This document shows, in pieces, positions 21,730 to 33,877 of a stretch of DNA of 64,000 nt. The number at the start of each line of letters is the position of its first letter. The stretch's first letter is position 1. Under the pieces are notes generated by a model. It had not been told where the DNA came from and did not search any database. It worked only from the letters and a program-made list of their open reading frames with translations. The stretch lies in contig NC_053142.1 of assembly GCF_016808335.1 (NCBI RefSeq), positions 1-64,000 of the forward strand, given 5' to 3'. Position numbers and translations under genes: made by a program. The stretch comes from Panicum virgatum. Lineage: Eukaryota > Streptophyta > Magnoliopsida > Poales > Poaceae.

Positions 21730-22985
21730 ATGACGAATGAGACCTGGGAACTAGTTCCACGAAGGAGAGGGATAAATCTCATAGATAGCAAGCGGGTCTA
21801 CAAAATAAAGAAAAAAGCTGATGGCTCAATAGAAAGGTTCAAGGCTAGGCTGGTAGCCAAGGGTTTTAAACAAAGACATGGAGTAGACTACCTAGATACT
21901 TACAGCCCAGTGGTTAAACCATCCACTGCCTGAATAATTTTATCTCTGGCAATTTCAAAGGGTTGGTCTCTAAGACAGGTAGATATACAAAATGCCTTTC
22001 TTAATGGGTTGCTTCAAGAAGAAGTGTATGTGAAGCAGCCTCTAGGCTATCAAGATCCTAACAAGCTACCAGCTCACATATGTCGATTCAGAATAGCACT
22101 GTATGGCCTAAAACAGGCACCCGGAGCATGGCATTCAAGGCTTACAGGGAAATTACAGGAGCTGGGCTTCAAATCTTGAGAGCAGATGCATCTCTATTCA
22201 TATTCAGAAATAGAGAGGTCACCGTTTATATGTTAATATATATTGACCACATCATCATTGCCAGTTATTCGGATAGTACAGTCAACAAGTTGATGCAGCA
22301 GCTCACAGGAGAGTTTGCAATCAAGGATCTGGGTACACTAAACTATTTCCTGGGCATTGAAGTTAAGCAACAAAGAGATGGTCTAATGTTGTCTCAGAAG
22401 CACTATGCTCTTGATCTGCTGAAAATAGCATGTATGGAAAAATGCAGAGCAATTTCCACACCCATGGCAACAACCGAGAGACTGTCTAGAGAACAAGGCC
22501 ATTCACTGAACAATGGAGAGCAGTTTAGATAGCTTCTCTGATGCAGACTGGGCTGGATGCCCTGATGATCGCCGATCCACGTCAGGCTTTGCAGTATTCC
22601 TTGGAACAAACCTGGTGTTCTGGAGCTCAAGAAAACAGGCCACAATGTCAAGATCGAGTACCGAAGTAGAGTACAAGGCTATTGCCAACATGACAACTGA
22701 AATAATCTGGGTGCAGTCACTACTACAGGAATTAGGGGTGTTCCAACACAAGGCACCGTTGATTTGGTGTGATAATCTTGGGCTACCTACCTGACGACTA
22801 ATCCAATGTTCCATGCCAGGACCAAACATATTGAAGTGGATTTCCAATTCGTTCGAGAACAAGTAGCCCGCAAAGCACTAGAAGTGAGGTTTATCTCCTC
22901 CAAGGATCAACTGGCAGATGTACTGACAAAGCCACTCTCCAGAGCGCCTTTCACAAAGAATCGATCCAATCTCAACATGACAGCA
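21730..22985 (+). pseudogene. Copia reverse transcriptase and RNase H remnant
   Basis: Reverse transcriptase motifs in order: [59 protein letters not shown]. The usual YVDD active site is altered to YIDH (near 22241). FLGIEVKQQRDG and DLLKIACMEKC follow. About 150 residues are deleted at 22531, where the frame joins RNase H ([38 protein letters not shown]). Stops and frameshifts occur near 21933, 22080-22180 and 22790. Confidence 0.8.
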
Positions 22986-23003
22986 CGTTGTGATTGAGGG
23001 GCA

Positions 23004-23320
23004 TGTCAAAGTTGTTAGTCAGATAGGCTAGGATAAGCTTCCTGCGTCCCTCACGTCATAGACCGTGTTTACTGCAGAACGTTAGCCGCAACGTTGCCGC
23101 GATGTCGTGACCACAGGCTGCGCCTTGATAACCGGATCATGGATCCATGTAATTGATCGTTGTACATTTGTTCTATAAATACATACAAGGTCCGAAAGAG
23201 AACCAGCGCTTCGGCAACTCTTTCTGTGCTTTCATTAAGCATTTCCATTTATGTTTTTCATACAAATTTCAAACGTTGTGTTCTGAGATTGAAAAAATTC
23301 CTCTCGTGTCACCAAAATCA
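23004..23320 (+). repeat. Copia 3' LTR (start clear, end uncertain)
   Basis: Starts TGTCAAAGTTG directly after a polypurine tract (GATTGAGGGGCA) at the end of the copia polyprotein. It contains a TATA box (CTATAAATACA, near 23174). The end cannot be fixed because no 5' partner is present. Confidence 0.55.
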
Positions 23321-23850
23321 GGGACATGGTGGCTAGTACCTGGCTGGTTCTTTGTGTATTCTCTCTGGTGCTGTTTTAGTTTGTTAAGTTTGTTGAACAC
23401 ACATGTCCATCCCTAAAGAATAATATTTAGCCTTACAGATAGAGATATGCATCCTTTTGATTGTAAGCCACAACACTGATGTTTCCTCACGACATAGAAT
23501 ACAGTACTCCGTAAGTTTTGTTATAAACGCTGTACAATAGCTTTGAAAAACTATAACTTGTATCATGCCATCGCTGCTCATAATTTTGCTGGATTTTCAA
23601 AAACCCTACTATGGAGCTAATATATCCCTCATCAACAAAGGAAACTTGTAAGATGTCCAATCTGGAAACAAAACAGTACCACTCATCTGCACAAACATGG
23701 TGCAATCAGTGTTCAAAGTACATAGTGCAGGTTTTACATAGAATTCCAAATTGCCCAAATAAAATGTTATTATCCCAACATAGAGATACAATATGTTCGA
23801 GTATTAAAATATAGAAAAGCAGCTGGGCCCAACAATTGAAGCTGATGAAG
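23321..23850. other. Spacer downstream of the ankyrin-PGG gene
   Basis: No gene or repeat recognised. The part close to 23850 probably contains the 3' untranslated region of the gene to the right. Confidence 0.3.
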
Positions 23851-25987
23851 CTAGATCATACTAAGGAGCTCAGACTTGAAATTCCGACCCAACCGGAATC
23901 TCAGTTCCAAGATGGGCCATTCTCCTAGTAGCTTGGTAAGAATGGGCAATAAAGATGTTAGAACACAGATTGTAACGGCCAGCCATAGGAGATGAGGAGC
24001 AAGAACAGTGAATAGACCAGTTGCGAAGGCTGTGGTGGTAGCCATGTATGCAAACCACATAAGCTTCTTCGTAAAAGATCTGTAGTAAAGTAAGAACTCA
24101 AGATCCTCCCACCTTGCTATGATGCACACAAAGGCAACAACAAGTGAGGAGCACATTGCCAAGGTGTCTGAGAGCAAGAATGCCTGGAAAGCAAACTTCC
24201 TTGCCATGATGGGAAGCCCCTCGTTTCCGGAGTCACTGCTATATCCTCCAGGCAGAGTGAAAGCAGCAGCAAAGGTAATAGTGGCAAGGAGGATGGCAAC
24301 TAGGGAAGTGTTGCCAGTGTATGTTTGAGTCAGTGACTTAATATCCTTCCTTGATGAGGCTGTCACTTTATTCTTGACTTGCTCATGGAGATTACCAATA
24401 GAAGGTGCGTGTAGAGGATCAGCTTTCAACATAAGCATTGACACTTCATTCTGCATAAAATTCAAACAAATGTGCAAATAAATAAATGGAGTTTGCAGTA
24501 TTTAATATATATACTAGTACTCAAGGGAATTAATTAATATAATGAAAATTAATTGGATTCCTGTTGTGTGAGGAATCCTCGTGCCATTGTATTGTAGCAC
24601 ATAACTAATGAGGAATTATAGTATTATTTATTTTAGATTATGACCAAAATGGTTGTTATTTATATTGCTTTGCACTGCATTGATACAAGGGCTGAGGCAT
24701 TTGGACAACAAACATACGTACGTACCCAGTTTAATGTCTTGGCGTGGTGGGCGGTAGTACCTAGTAACCAGGATGCTGGGTTACCCACTTTGTTGAGCAC
24801 TGTAACATCAATGTCCGGGCATCGTAGCAAAGCATGGACTATCTTTGGATCACACTTTCTTACCGCGTTATGCAAAGGAGTCTCTTCATTTTCGTCTCGC
24901 ACGTTGACTAGTTTCCGAGTATACTTTGAATCAAGGAAGAATTCTAGAAGCTCCATACGACCAAGCATTACAGCTTGCTGAAGACATGTCGATGTCGTCT
25001 CGTCGTTTGCAACGCGACAGGGAGCATCCGGACAATGCTTAAGAAGCTCTTTGGCAATACCAACATATCCCCGTGACGCTGCCGCAGAAATAAGAACAGG
25101 GGATCCCTTAGAGGATACTGCGTACCCTAAGGACCAGTCATGTTCGAGCAGCACTCTCAGGACCTCAACCTTGTCCCAGTGCGCAGCCAGGTGCATTGGA
25201 GTAGCCTTATGCTTGTCTTCTTCTCTGGCCAGCCCGGGACGTGTCTCCATAATCCTTTTTGCGATGGCTGAAACCAAATTAATAAATTAATTTACTACTA
25301 CTGCTCCAAAATTAAATTTCATACACAATCCACACACACTAAGCATGCACCACCTGTATTGCCACTTCTCACAGCAGCATGCAGAACATTGTAACCATAC
25401 GCTCCCCCGTGAGCAGAATCAGGGATCTCCAACAGCTTCTCGAAGACATCCGCGTGATTTCTCATCACCGCGATGAACATGGGCGACTCGCCGTATTGGT
25501 TTACAGCACGCGACAGTGAAGGCTCGGCCTCTATCAGCTCCAGCGCGAGGTCCCTGTGGCCGCTGCGGATGGCGTGGTGCAGCGCATTGCATCCGTTCCT
25601 GTCTTGCATTAGGATTGCGTCGCTCAACTGCTGAGCAATGCAGCTCCTGAGAATAGATGAAGCCAAAGATGTATGGCCGCTTGCTACGGCTGCGAGCAGC
25701 GGCGTCTCGCCGTCGGCATTGGTGGCGGCCAGGAGAGGCAGAGACTGGCTGAGCGACATGACATCCTTGCAGAACTCCTCGTGCCCATGGATGGAGGCGA
25801 TGTGGAGGCAGGTGTTCCCTTGCGGGGTTGTCCCATGCAGGACGCCAGGGACATGCACAGCCATGTGCTTCATTTCTGCAGCATGACCAGACGCTGCTGC
25901 TTCTAGTAGACGTAGGTCCATCAGAGGGTTTCCTGGTGAACGGGTAGCCCCTGATGGTTCTGGCGGGGAAGATATATCGTCTGCCAT
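23851..25987 (-). CDS. Ankyrin-repeat PGG-domain membrane protein (ACD6-like), three exons
   Basis: Exons on the minus strand: 25987-25354, 25267-24726, 24450-23851. Donors GTGG and GTACGT, acceptors TTTCAG and ATGCAG; phases fit, giving 591 residues. Exons 1 and 2 carry about nine ankyrin repeats (for example GNTCLHIASIHGHEEFC, NGCNALHHAIRSGH, ATPMHLAAHWDKVEV). Exon 3 holds the PGG domain with FTLPGGY and four membrane spans, beginning around TSLVAILLATITF, AFLLSDTLAMCSSL, AYMATTTAFATGLF and WLAVTICVLTSLL. The family, typified by ACD6, sits in plasma membrane or ER and takes part in defence and salicylate signalling; the role here is inferred. No break is visible. The ATG follows an acceptor-like TTGTATTACAG, so a 5' UTR intron is possible. 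Confidence 0.88.
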
Positions 25988-26174
25988 CTGTAATACAACA
26001 ACTAGTATTGTTTACTCAAAACTGTTGATATATAGGACAAACAAATTTAGTTGTCGTTCGAAATTAGTATCTAGTATTATTGCATAAGAGATCCGCAAGC
26101 TCTAATTGCTGCAACACAGGCTGTCTCAGTAACAGGCAAGTATTCCAACCAGAATCCCATGTATCTTATAATCT

Positions 26175-26228
<54 letters not shown>

Positions 26229-26620
26229 TACTAATTAGACACTACTACTCCCTTTTTTAGCCTCTATGTAATTTCTCCAACGACGCACTAAAAAAAGTAC
26301 AATATCTTAGAAATTCAAACAACAAATTAAAGCCAAACATCATACAATCTATTTTTAGACTAGGTCTAGTCGATAACGATAGTCTTTTGGTATAATTTGG
26401 TGCATTTGGTGTGAGCAGGGGAGAGGAAAGAGAGGAGCTCTTGGGAGAGAGGAGAGAGAGTTTAGGGCATGTTTGGAATCACTGTAATTCTACAGTTTTG
26501 AAGTATATGGAAATACCATGGTATTTTGACCCAAAAGCTGTTTGGTTGGTCTTTGCAACACAGAGTTTCCAATAGCACAGTTTCCTCAATACCACAGTAT
26601 TTTTGGGGTATTGAAAACTC
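25988..26620. other. Upstream region of the ankyrin-PGG gene
   Basis: Contains an ATA microsatellite (26176-26228), a GA-rich tract near 26418-26460 and, from about 26462, sequence resembling a MITE end (GGGCATGTTTGGAATC) interrupted by the copia element at 26621. No gene seen. Confidence 0.4.
26176..26228. repeat. (ATA)n microsatellite
   Basis: About 17 uninterrupted AAT/ATA triplets upstream of the ankyrin-PGG gene. Confidence 0.95.
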
Positions 26621-27023
26621 TGTTAGCCAGCCTTGTTCAAGCCGACCGACCACGGTCTACCACTCAGCTGACCCCCACAGGCTCACGCACACACACACTC
26701 ACGGTCTGGGAGATGAACACCGAAGGTGGAAGCAGAGAGGAAAACAAAGGAATTGGTGCTGCTTCAAGTCTCAGAGCCGTAGCTTCTCGTTCCTTTATAC
26801 ACAACCAGCTGACACCGAAGGCATGGCGCTACAGTTGCTACTGCTACTTTACACTGCAGCCATGCTGCAACTACTACCGCTACTGTTGCTCCTACTGTTG
26901 CCATGCCGGCAACTGCTACCGCTACATCAGCCGTCCGAACAAAAAGGACAGGCATGGTAAAAAGGGGAGCTAGTGCTCCTACTACTATTGAAAAAGCAAG
27001 CAAGAGTCGGTAATTATCCAACA
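26621..27023 (-). repeat. 3' LTR of the minus-strand copia
   Basis: 403 bp. It is about 20 bp shorter than the partner near its start, where the partner has an additional phrase (CCCCCAACATCGAGTAG). Confidence 0.9.
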
Positions 27024-27078
27024 ATCTTCCCTTAATTGCGCTGCTCTTGCTTGATCTCCTCGACCCCTAGGTTGGTCT

Positions 27079-28030
27079 TCAGCTCCATGAGCCGAACTCG
27101 ACCGAGAGGCTTGGTGAGGATGTCCTCCAAGGGGGACAGCTCATGGCGTCCACCAAGGGGGCAGTGTTGTCCTTTGACAGCTTCAACTTATCCATGGGCA
27201 TCTGGCACGCCCCGCACTTGCCCATCCCGCTCCATTCCAGCAGCTTCCTCGTGTAGGCGCTCTGGCAGAGCGTGATGGCGTTCCCGGTCTGCTCCACCTC
27301 AATCCCGAGGTTGAAGTTTAGCAGACCGAGGTCGGACATGCGGAATATCACCCTCATCTCCTCCTTGAAGGCATCGATGTCCCGTTGCTCGGTTCTGGTG
27401 ACGACAAGGTCGTCGACGTGCATGCCGACGATCACCAGTCTTCCCCATCCACCAGCTTCGTCACGGCATGCTTGGAGAGGTGGTGCGCCTCCAATGCCTC
27501 CGTCACGTTGCTCTCGGGGGACACCCACACGGCGACCGTGGGCACTGCGCCAGCGCGGCCGTTGCCGCCAGCGGCACCCTTGCTCAGCGCCACCCAGTGT
27601 CCGCCACGGTCATTGGCGCGCACGTTGTCCGGGTACCTCGGCAGCTCAGTGAAGACGGACGCACCCACCCGGGGGCCGCGGACCTATTGCCGCCGCAGCT
27701 CGCACAGCACCTTGTGCGCCACCACCACGTGCTCGCCATCGCCACCGGAGCTCGCCAGCGTAGGGTGTGTCGACGGATCTGACCCAGAGCGCACCGCCGT
27801 GGTCGACCACCTCGCTCACGGACACAAAGCTGAACCCCTCCAGCATGCCTCCTGCTCTACCGCTACAAAAGCGTGTTCGGTGGCGCACTTGGTGTAGCCG
27901 AGTGACATGAGGCAGAAGTCGAGGTCGGAGTTGAGGCCGGAGTTGCAGTCGTAGTCCAACTGCAGGTGCTGGCCAGTGCGGTCCAACCGCCGCTGCCGGT
28001 CGCGTTCCACCTCTAGGCTTCAGTCGTCCT
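27079..28030 (-). pseudogene. Copia reverse transcriptase remnant split by foreign sequence
   Basis: The left part (27079-27470) encodes the YVDD-type region as MHVDDLVVT, then DLGLLNFNLGIEVEQTG and TLCQSAYTRKLLE. The upstream RT part (LGYTKCATEHAF) lies near 27870-27900 in another frame. Between them about 400 bp is not RT-like. The C-terminal RT and RNase H are missing. Confidence 0.6.
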
Positions 28031-28049
28031 CGGGGAGCTTGCCGAGCCT

Positions 28050-28600
28050 CACGAGCGCCACCCACGCGTCGCACGCCTGCAGCACTGCCCGCATGTCGGG
28101 GTTTGCAGTGCCATCTGCACGTCAGCCTCCGAGTCGGTCACCTCTGCCGTGTCCAGCCGCAGAGTAGCAGTAGTAGGTGCCATGGACGCAGCCTGTCGCT
28201 CCCTCTTGGCTATGCGCGCGTCCTCGGCCTTCGTATCCTCCAGCGCCTCACGTGTGGCCCGAGCCTCCAACTCCTCACGCTCGACCTGTGCCTCATGCCG
28301 CCGTGCCGCCTCCTTAGCTTCCGCCATGCGCAAGGCTGCCAATGCGTCGTCTAGTCGCCCGATGAGCCTCGGCAGTGCGTGCCTCGCGCGCCGCAGCCGC
28401 ACACTGCGCCCTGCGCCGGTGTGCTGCTACCTCCTCCTCCCCCTGATGGTCCGGCTCCTCTCGACGTACCGTGTGTCTTGCCGCCGCTGCAGCTACCCAG
28501 CTCTTTGCTATAGCCGCCAGTGAGCCTAGCGAAGCCGCTCTGACGTCCTCTGCATCCCGTGGCATAGGAGGTCCTCCCTGGCCCAGCCGATGGCGTGGGA
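28050..28600 (-). other. Unrecognised Ala/Arg/Glu-rich coiled-coil coding segment
   Basis: The minus-strand frame 28402-28049 reads as a charged helix (for example RLDDALAALRMAEAKEAARR, then EALEDTKAEDARIAKRER), and a neighbouring frame to 28565 is similar in composition. Copia polyproteins do not normally have this between gag and RT. Composition alone could give the pattern in GC-rich DNA. Confidence 0.35.
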
Positions 28601-28689
28601 GTTCTGCCTCGCCCGACCCCTGCGGAAGGGGTCTGCCTCAGCCGACTTCAGCAGAGGGGGTCAGCGGTCCGCCTCGTCCGACTCAGCGG

Positions 28690-28935
28690 AGGGGGTTAGC
28701 GGTCCGCCTCGCCCAACACCAGTGGAGGGGTCCGGGAAGGTCCGCCTCGCCCGACCCCCGCGGATGGGGTCCGGGGAGTTCCGCCTCGCCCGACCCCCGC
28801 GGTTCGGGTTCGGGGAGTTCCACCTCGCCCAACCCAAGTGGTTGGGGTCCGGGGAGGTCCGCCTCGCCCGACCCAAGCGATTGGGGTCCGGGGAGGTCCA
28901 CCTCGCCCGACCCCGCCACGCCCGACCCGTGCGGA
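28690..28935 (-). repeat. 39-bp coding minisatellite
   Basis: Units such as CCGCCTCGCCCGACCC followed by GGGGTCCGGGGAG repeat at about 39 bp. On the minus strand each gives a 13-residue phrase like TSPDPNRLGRARR, continuing the gag frame (29305-28661). A second pair of longer repeats (YSGAGELGQE, then GGASSILETEEMPP) lies at 29020-29250. Confidence 0.8.
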
Positions 28936-29429
28936 AGAGGTCCGGCTCGCCCAACCCCTGCAAAAGGGGTCCGCATTGTCCGACCTCCGCCAGATCCGGG
29001 GATTGCAGTGGGGGCGGCATTTCCTCTGTTTCCAAAATAGAGGAAGCTCCTCCTGGGCTCTGCTCCCCCTCTGCTTCCTGACCTAGCTCACCTGCACCGG
29101 AGTACTCCGTGCACTCGACGGTGAGGGAGCTGCTCAGGGACTGCAGTGGTGGCATTTCCTCTGTTTCCAAAATAGAGGAGGCCCCTCCTAGGATCTTCTC
29201 CACCTTCGTTTCTTGACCCAGCTCCCCTGCACCGGAGTACTCCATGTACTTGACGGTGAAGGGGTTGCTCAGGTCACCCGGCGTCGCTTCCCCATCGACA
29301 GACACCCAGCCCTAGCACGCTGCCTCGTTGAGCTCGACGCGTGCGCACTGGTCCTCCTCTGCTTCGGTGCCGATGGCGCACACCTGTGCCATCAGCAGCG
29401 CAAGCTCCTCCTCCTCGTCATCGTGCGCT

Positions 29430-30280
29430 AGGTGCTCACGTTCCTTGCGTTGTGGCTCCCTGCAGTCATAGGCCCAGTGCCCGACCTTACCGCAGTTGCG
29501 GCACCGGTCCTAGTCGATGCGGTCGCCGCCGTCCTTCGCGACGCCCTCCGGCTTCCGCCGCGGCTTGCCACACCGCCTGCCGCGCGCATCGCCTCCTCCG
29601 CTACCGCTACGCAAAGCAGAGTACCCTTCCCCCTGCTTGCGCTCACGCACGCGTGTGACCCACTACTCCTCTGTTTGGCTACCAGCGGTCGTGCGTGCGG
29701 TCACCTCCGCATGGTCCTTGACCGCCTTCAGTCGCCTGGTGACGTCCTCGATCAAGAGCGTGCTCGTATCAAGCAGCGCCTCAATCGAGAGCGCGATCTG
29801 CGCAAACCGGGGTGGCACGACACATTGGTACTTCGCCACCACCTCCTCCTCATCTGTGGTAATGCCTACCTGCACTAGCTGACTCCTCAGAGAGGTCAGC
29901 CGCAGCGCGAAGTCCTCGACGGCCTCGCCATTGCGGAACGCGATGGCCTCGTACTCCTTCTCCTTGCGCACTCGGTCGCCACCGAGCCACATGGTCTCGA
30001 GGCACTCCCAGGCCTCCTTGGCGTTATCCTTATCACCCAATGTGGTGATGTACTCGGATGGCACCAACTTCAAGATGGCCTCCATGGCCATCTGGTCCTC
30101 ATCCTCATCGATAACACCCATGGTCACCGCCGCCCACAAGCGCCTAGCCTTGAGTATCACCTTCATGAGCACCGACCACTCAGTGTAGTTGGTACGCGTG
30201 AGCATGGGGTACTAGGCGCTGCCAACATCCCGCACTGTCCTCGTCACAACGTATGTCATCTCGCGATGCTCCGACATGAC
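29430..30280 (-). pseudogene. Copia gag with zinc knuckle
   Basis: The minus-strand frame includes TRTNYTEWSVLMKVILKAR, then EAWECLETMWLGGDRV, FRNGEAVEDFALRLTSL and PPRFAQIALSIEALLD, the copia capsid (UBN2/DUF4219) pattern. A CCHC knuckle, CRNCGKVGHWAYDC, is at about 29464-29506. A stop (TAG) near 30212 separates the start from the body and another lies after 29663. Nucleocapsid and packaging role in the family. Confidence 0.75.
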
Positions 30281-30365
30281 CGAGCCATGACGTACTCGTC
30301 GGTCGGCGAAACGTCTGCGCCCACGCTTGGCAGAGGTAGCCTTGGGAACTAGGCACTCAACACAA

Positions 30366-30377
30366 AGCTCTGGTACC
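30366..30377 (-). promoter_or_regulatory. Primer-binding site of the minus-strand copia
   Basis: TGGTACCAGAGC on the minus strand, a one-base variant of the initiator-Met tRNA complement. Confidence 0.75.
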
Positions 30378-30380
30378 ACA

Positions 30381-30803
30381 TGTTAGCCGGCCTTGTTCAA
30401 GCCAACCCCCAACATCGAGTAGCCCGACCACAGACTACCACTCAGCCTACCCCCATAGGCTCACGCACACGCACACACACTCACGCTCTGGAAGACGAAC
30501 AACGAAGGTGGAAGCAGAGAGGAAAACAGAGGAATGGTGCTGCTTCAAGTCTCAGAGCCGCAGCTGCTTGTTCCTTTATACACAACCAGCCGACACCGAA
30601 GGCATGGTGCTACAGTCGCTACTGCTACTTTACACTGCAACCATGCTGCAACTACTATCGCTACTGCTGCTCCTACTGTTGCCATGCCGGCAACTGCTAC
30701 CGCTACATCACCGTCCGAACAAAAAGTAAAGGCATGGTAAAAAGGGGAGCTGGTGCTCCTACTACTATTGAAAAAGCAAGCAAGAGTGGGTAATTATCCA
30801 ACA
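30381..30803 (-). repeat. 5' LTR of the minus-strand copia
   Basis: 423 bp, next to the primer-binding site. Similar to the partner LTR except scattered substitutions and a short indel. Confidence 0.9.
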
Positions 30804-30808
30804 AACTC

Positions 30809-31690
30809 CACTCGGGACCAAAGTTTTCTCCACCGAACATCCACTTGTGTTGCCCGCCTCTCGCCTCACGCGCAGCGCCGCTCCTCCCTCGCCGCCCCAC
30901 ATCCTGCACTACTCCTTCCTTGCCGCCCCGTATCCCGCGCCGCCCCCACCCCCGACTGTCTAGTGTCGTTCCTCCCTCGCATCCCCATATCCTGCGCAGC
31001 TCTGCCACCCCCACCTCCCGGCTGCTCCGCTCCGCTCCGCTAGCATTCCCAACCGCTTGCGCACCTCCCTGCCGTGCGGCGCCTCCAGCTGCAGCAGGAC
31101 GATGAGGAGGTGGTGGAAGCCACCCGGGCCGATGCCGAGATGCGTCGCCCGCCCAAGGGCTAGGTCCGCTTAGCTGAATGGGCCACACGCCATTGCTCGT
31201 CCCCGCCACCCCCGTCCGAGCTTCCTCCTCGGCTCGAGCCGACTTGCCCCTCACCTCCCCAGTTGTACGGCCTCTCGCGCTGCCCCTTTCTGCCCCTACC
31301 GTCCTCGTCACTACCGACCTCCCGCGCAGTGCTGTGTCACGCCTCCTGCCCCTACCTTCCTCGCCGGTCGCGCGTCCCCACCATTGGCTCGCCTCCGGCC
31401 TCCCGCGCTGAGTTGCGTTGCTTTGCCCACGCGGAGGAGGCACAACACATGCTCCGTGGCGGTGCGCCCCGCCAGCACAGGCACCGCCGAGTATTGCAAC
31501 CCCGTCTCCCAGTTTGCTCTGCACGCATGGCGACCCCACCTCTCTCATCGCTCTAGCCGCACGGCGGCTTCGCAGCGGCTCGACCCCCGCTTCACTCCTC
31601 CCGGCCGCCCAACATGCGCCGCCCTGCCGGCCACCGTCCTCCCTCCCTTGCCACTGTATGACCCACGTGGCGCTGTTCTAGATCCCTCTC
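30809..31690. other. GC-rich, CpG-dense unassigned block
   Basis: About 880 bp of high GC with open frames on both strands but no recognisable domain. It is bounded on the left by the copia TSD. Sequence similar to MITE ends occurs at 26462 and, inverted, near 31735-31835, so block and copia may both lie inside a larger element. Confidence 0.35.
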
Positions 31691-33813
31691 CGAACTGCCT
31701 CCCTCTCTTATCAATTTATAATAAAAAAAATACCGTGAAATCAAATGGACTCTGGTTTCCAAGAAAACTGTAGTTTTAATGTAGTATATGAAAACCACAA
31801 TGTTGATGTCACATCCAAAAACTAAACAAGTTAAGAGTAGAAAACACAAGATTTCTTTTGGTGGTTTCTACCCAGAAGACCTAATGTCTTATTTGGATGG
31901 TTATTACCTATCTTGAGCATATTATAATCTAATAATATAAGGGGGGAACATGCATTAGTTTCATTTTATTGAAATAATCAATAATCATAATTTGCAGCAA
32001 AAGTAAATAACATTAGTAGGCCCCAAAACATGATTCAACTCGGCCCAAAGTTCTATACTGTATAGCCCAGGATACAAAAAATAAGAGAAAATATTAATTT
32101 CTTATGGGCTAAGACGACCTATCAAACTAGACAGTTTGTAGCCTAGGCCATCTAGTGCCTCGCTCCTCTAGCATGGTTTCTTTAAATTCGCTAGGAGCGC
32201 ATATCATGTAAGCACTCATATGGCTAGCCACACTGACCGCACACTCAAACATAGTTGGGATTGCCTGAGTAGTTTTGAAATGTGCCTACCATGATTAACA
32301 CACTCCACACAAGTACACACACCCCAACCTTTGGTCCCCTCTTGGGATAAACCCGGTGCGATGCGCAACGTTCGAGCCCCATAGCTCGTTCGCTCTAGCA
32401 TGGGTTCTGAGCATTATAAGACTCACCTCACCAAAGTTTCTATCTCAATATCTATATCAAACATCTCTCTATATACAGTGTATCTACAATGTAAAACAGT
32501 GTTTTGGCCATCCATATAGCAAGTCTTAGTGATGATAGCCTATGTAACCCATGCTATGCTCCTGGGCCTGCGCCATGAATTGGCAAAAGTCTATTGATCT
32601 CATAGCCAGTGAACATTCTTCAGTTGTATTCGTCCATGATATCGCATCTGACTGCCACAGGATTGGTTGTGAGGGGAGACTGTTGGAAGAAACACTCTTA
32701 TTAAATTAACTAATATAAATTATTATATTAGTGGATTTGATGTGGCAATAGCCTGTACATTCGTTGTGCCACTGCCACAAGGGGTAGAATCTTAAGAGAC
32801 TATCAAATATATATTCATAGATAACTTTTTTTTACTTATAACTAGTTACAATAGCTTATCTTTATGTTATCTCTCTCTTTGTTCTTTTTTAACAAAAACA
32901 CCCACAAGTATACTTTGTGATAATTTTTGTAAAAACTAACAATTTCTCCATATAATTTTCCATACATATTCATAACTTATCCTTTCTTTTCATCATCCTT
33001 CATATATTCTCAATATGTGCTTAATTGACACCTTTACTTGTGGGGGTACTTGTGTTGTGTAAGTCTTCACATGGTCTATGTGTTATGACATTATGGATCT
33101 AGATTTTGGTATTTGAATTTTTATTTTATTAGTTTTATACTGATTTTTACCTGCATATTAAGTTAACATTTTAGTGCTTATAATACTATTACTGAAAACT
33201 CTCCTATTTTGTTTTATTAAAATGTTGATTTTAAGCTCTAACCTACACTCCTAGTTAATATAGTCGCATAAGCAATTGCTTCAGTAGACCATGTCAGCTT
33301 AGGTGTTGAATTTTATCTATCAAATAATTATGTGGAAATATATCAACATAAAATAATATACAAACTCTATCAATACAAATATGTTATAATGTTTCTATCA
33401 AAGTATTTTATCTAAAGGAATAACTTACATAATTCATTCTCATAAGGAATAAATTATAATATGAAATAAACTTTTAATGTCATCGCTAATTGGTTCTTTA
33501 AGGGGCTACTTTTCAGAATTGTTAAACATAGCAATATATACTCCAGCATGTATGTATATGTGGCGTAAATGGTGGCAATAACAACATCTATGCTGAATTA
33601 AAATTATTTTTTATATATTATTGATGGTAGAATTTGGTAATTTATAAAAATATATAATTGTACTTGTATTTATTTTTGTTTGGTTATTTGTATGATGGCA
33701 AAAGTGATATAAATTTAAGGAGCTACTATCAAATCAATCTTATCATACTCATAGTTTTAAATAATTTAAATAAAGATTTTGGTGTTATTATATATAATCT
33801 CTCAAAATAGGTG

Positions 33814-33814
<1 letters not shown>

Positions 33815-33875
<61 letters not shown>
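33815..33875. repeat. (AT)n microsatellite
   Basis: About 30 TA dinucleotides without interruption. Confidence 0.95.

Positions 33876-33877
<2 letters not shown>

Larger units (their letters stand above)
26621..30803 (-). mobile_element. Ty1/copia element, 4.2 kb, minus strand, TSD AACTC
   Basis: LTRs at 26621-27023 and 30381-30803 begin TGTTAGCC and end TATCCAACA. AACTC flanks both (26616-26620 and 30804-30808). The minus-strand 5' LTR (right) is followed by a tRNA-iMet-type binding site, the complement of which lies at about 30366-30377 (TGGTACCAGAGC). A purine tract (AAGGGAAGA on the minus strand) adjoins the left LTR. Order on the minus strand: gag, zinc knuckle, a repetitive proline-rich part, an unrecognised coiled and GC-rich part, then a remnant of reverse transcriptase. 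Protease, integrase and RNase H are absent. It is a deleted, non-autonomous element with extra sequence. Confidence 0.9.

Noticed and set aside
26526..26973. Leucine-rich short frames, repeated at 30380-30793
   Set aside because: Translation of CTGCTACT-type repeats in the copia LTRs.
30703..31773. 281-residue minus-strand frame and plus-strand frames
   Set aside because: The start lies in GC-rich DNA and the end runs through the copia LTR; no motif, and opposite frames are equally open.
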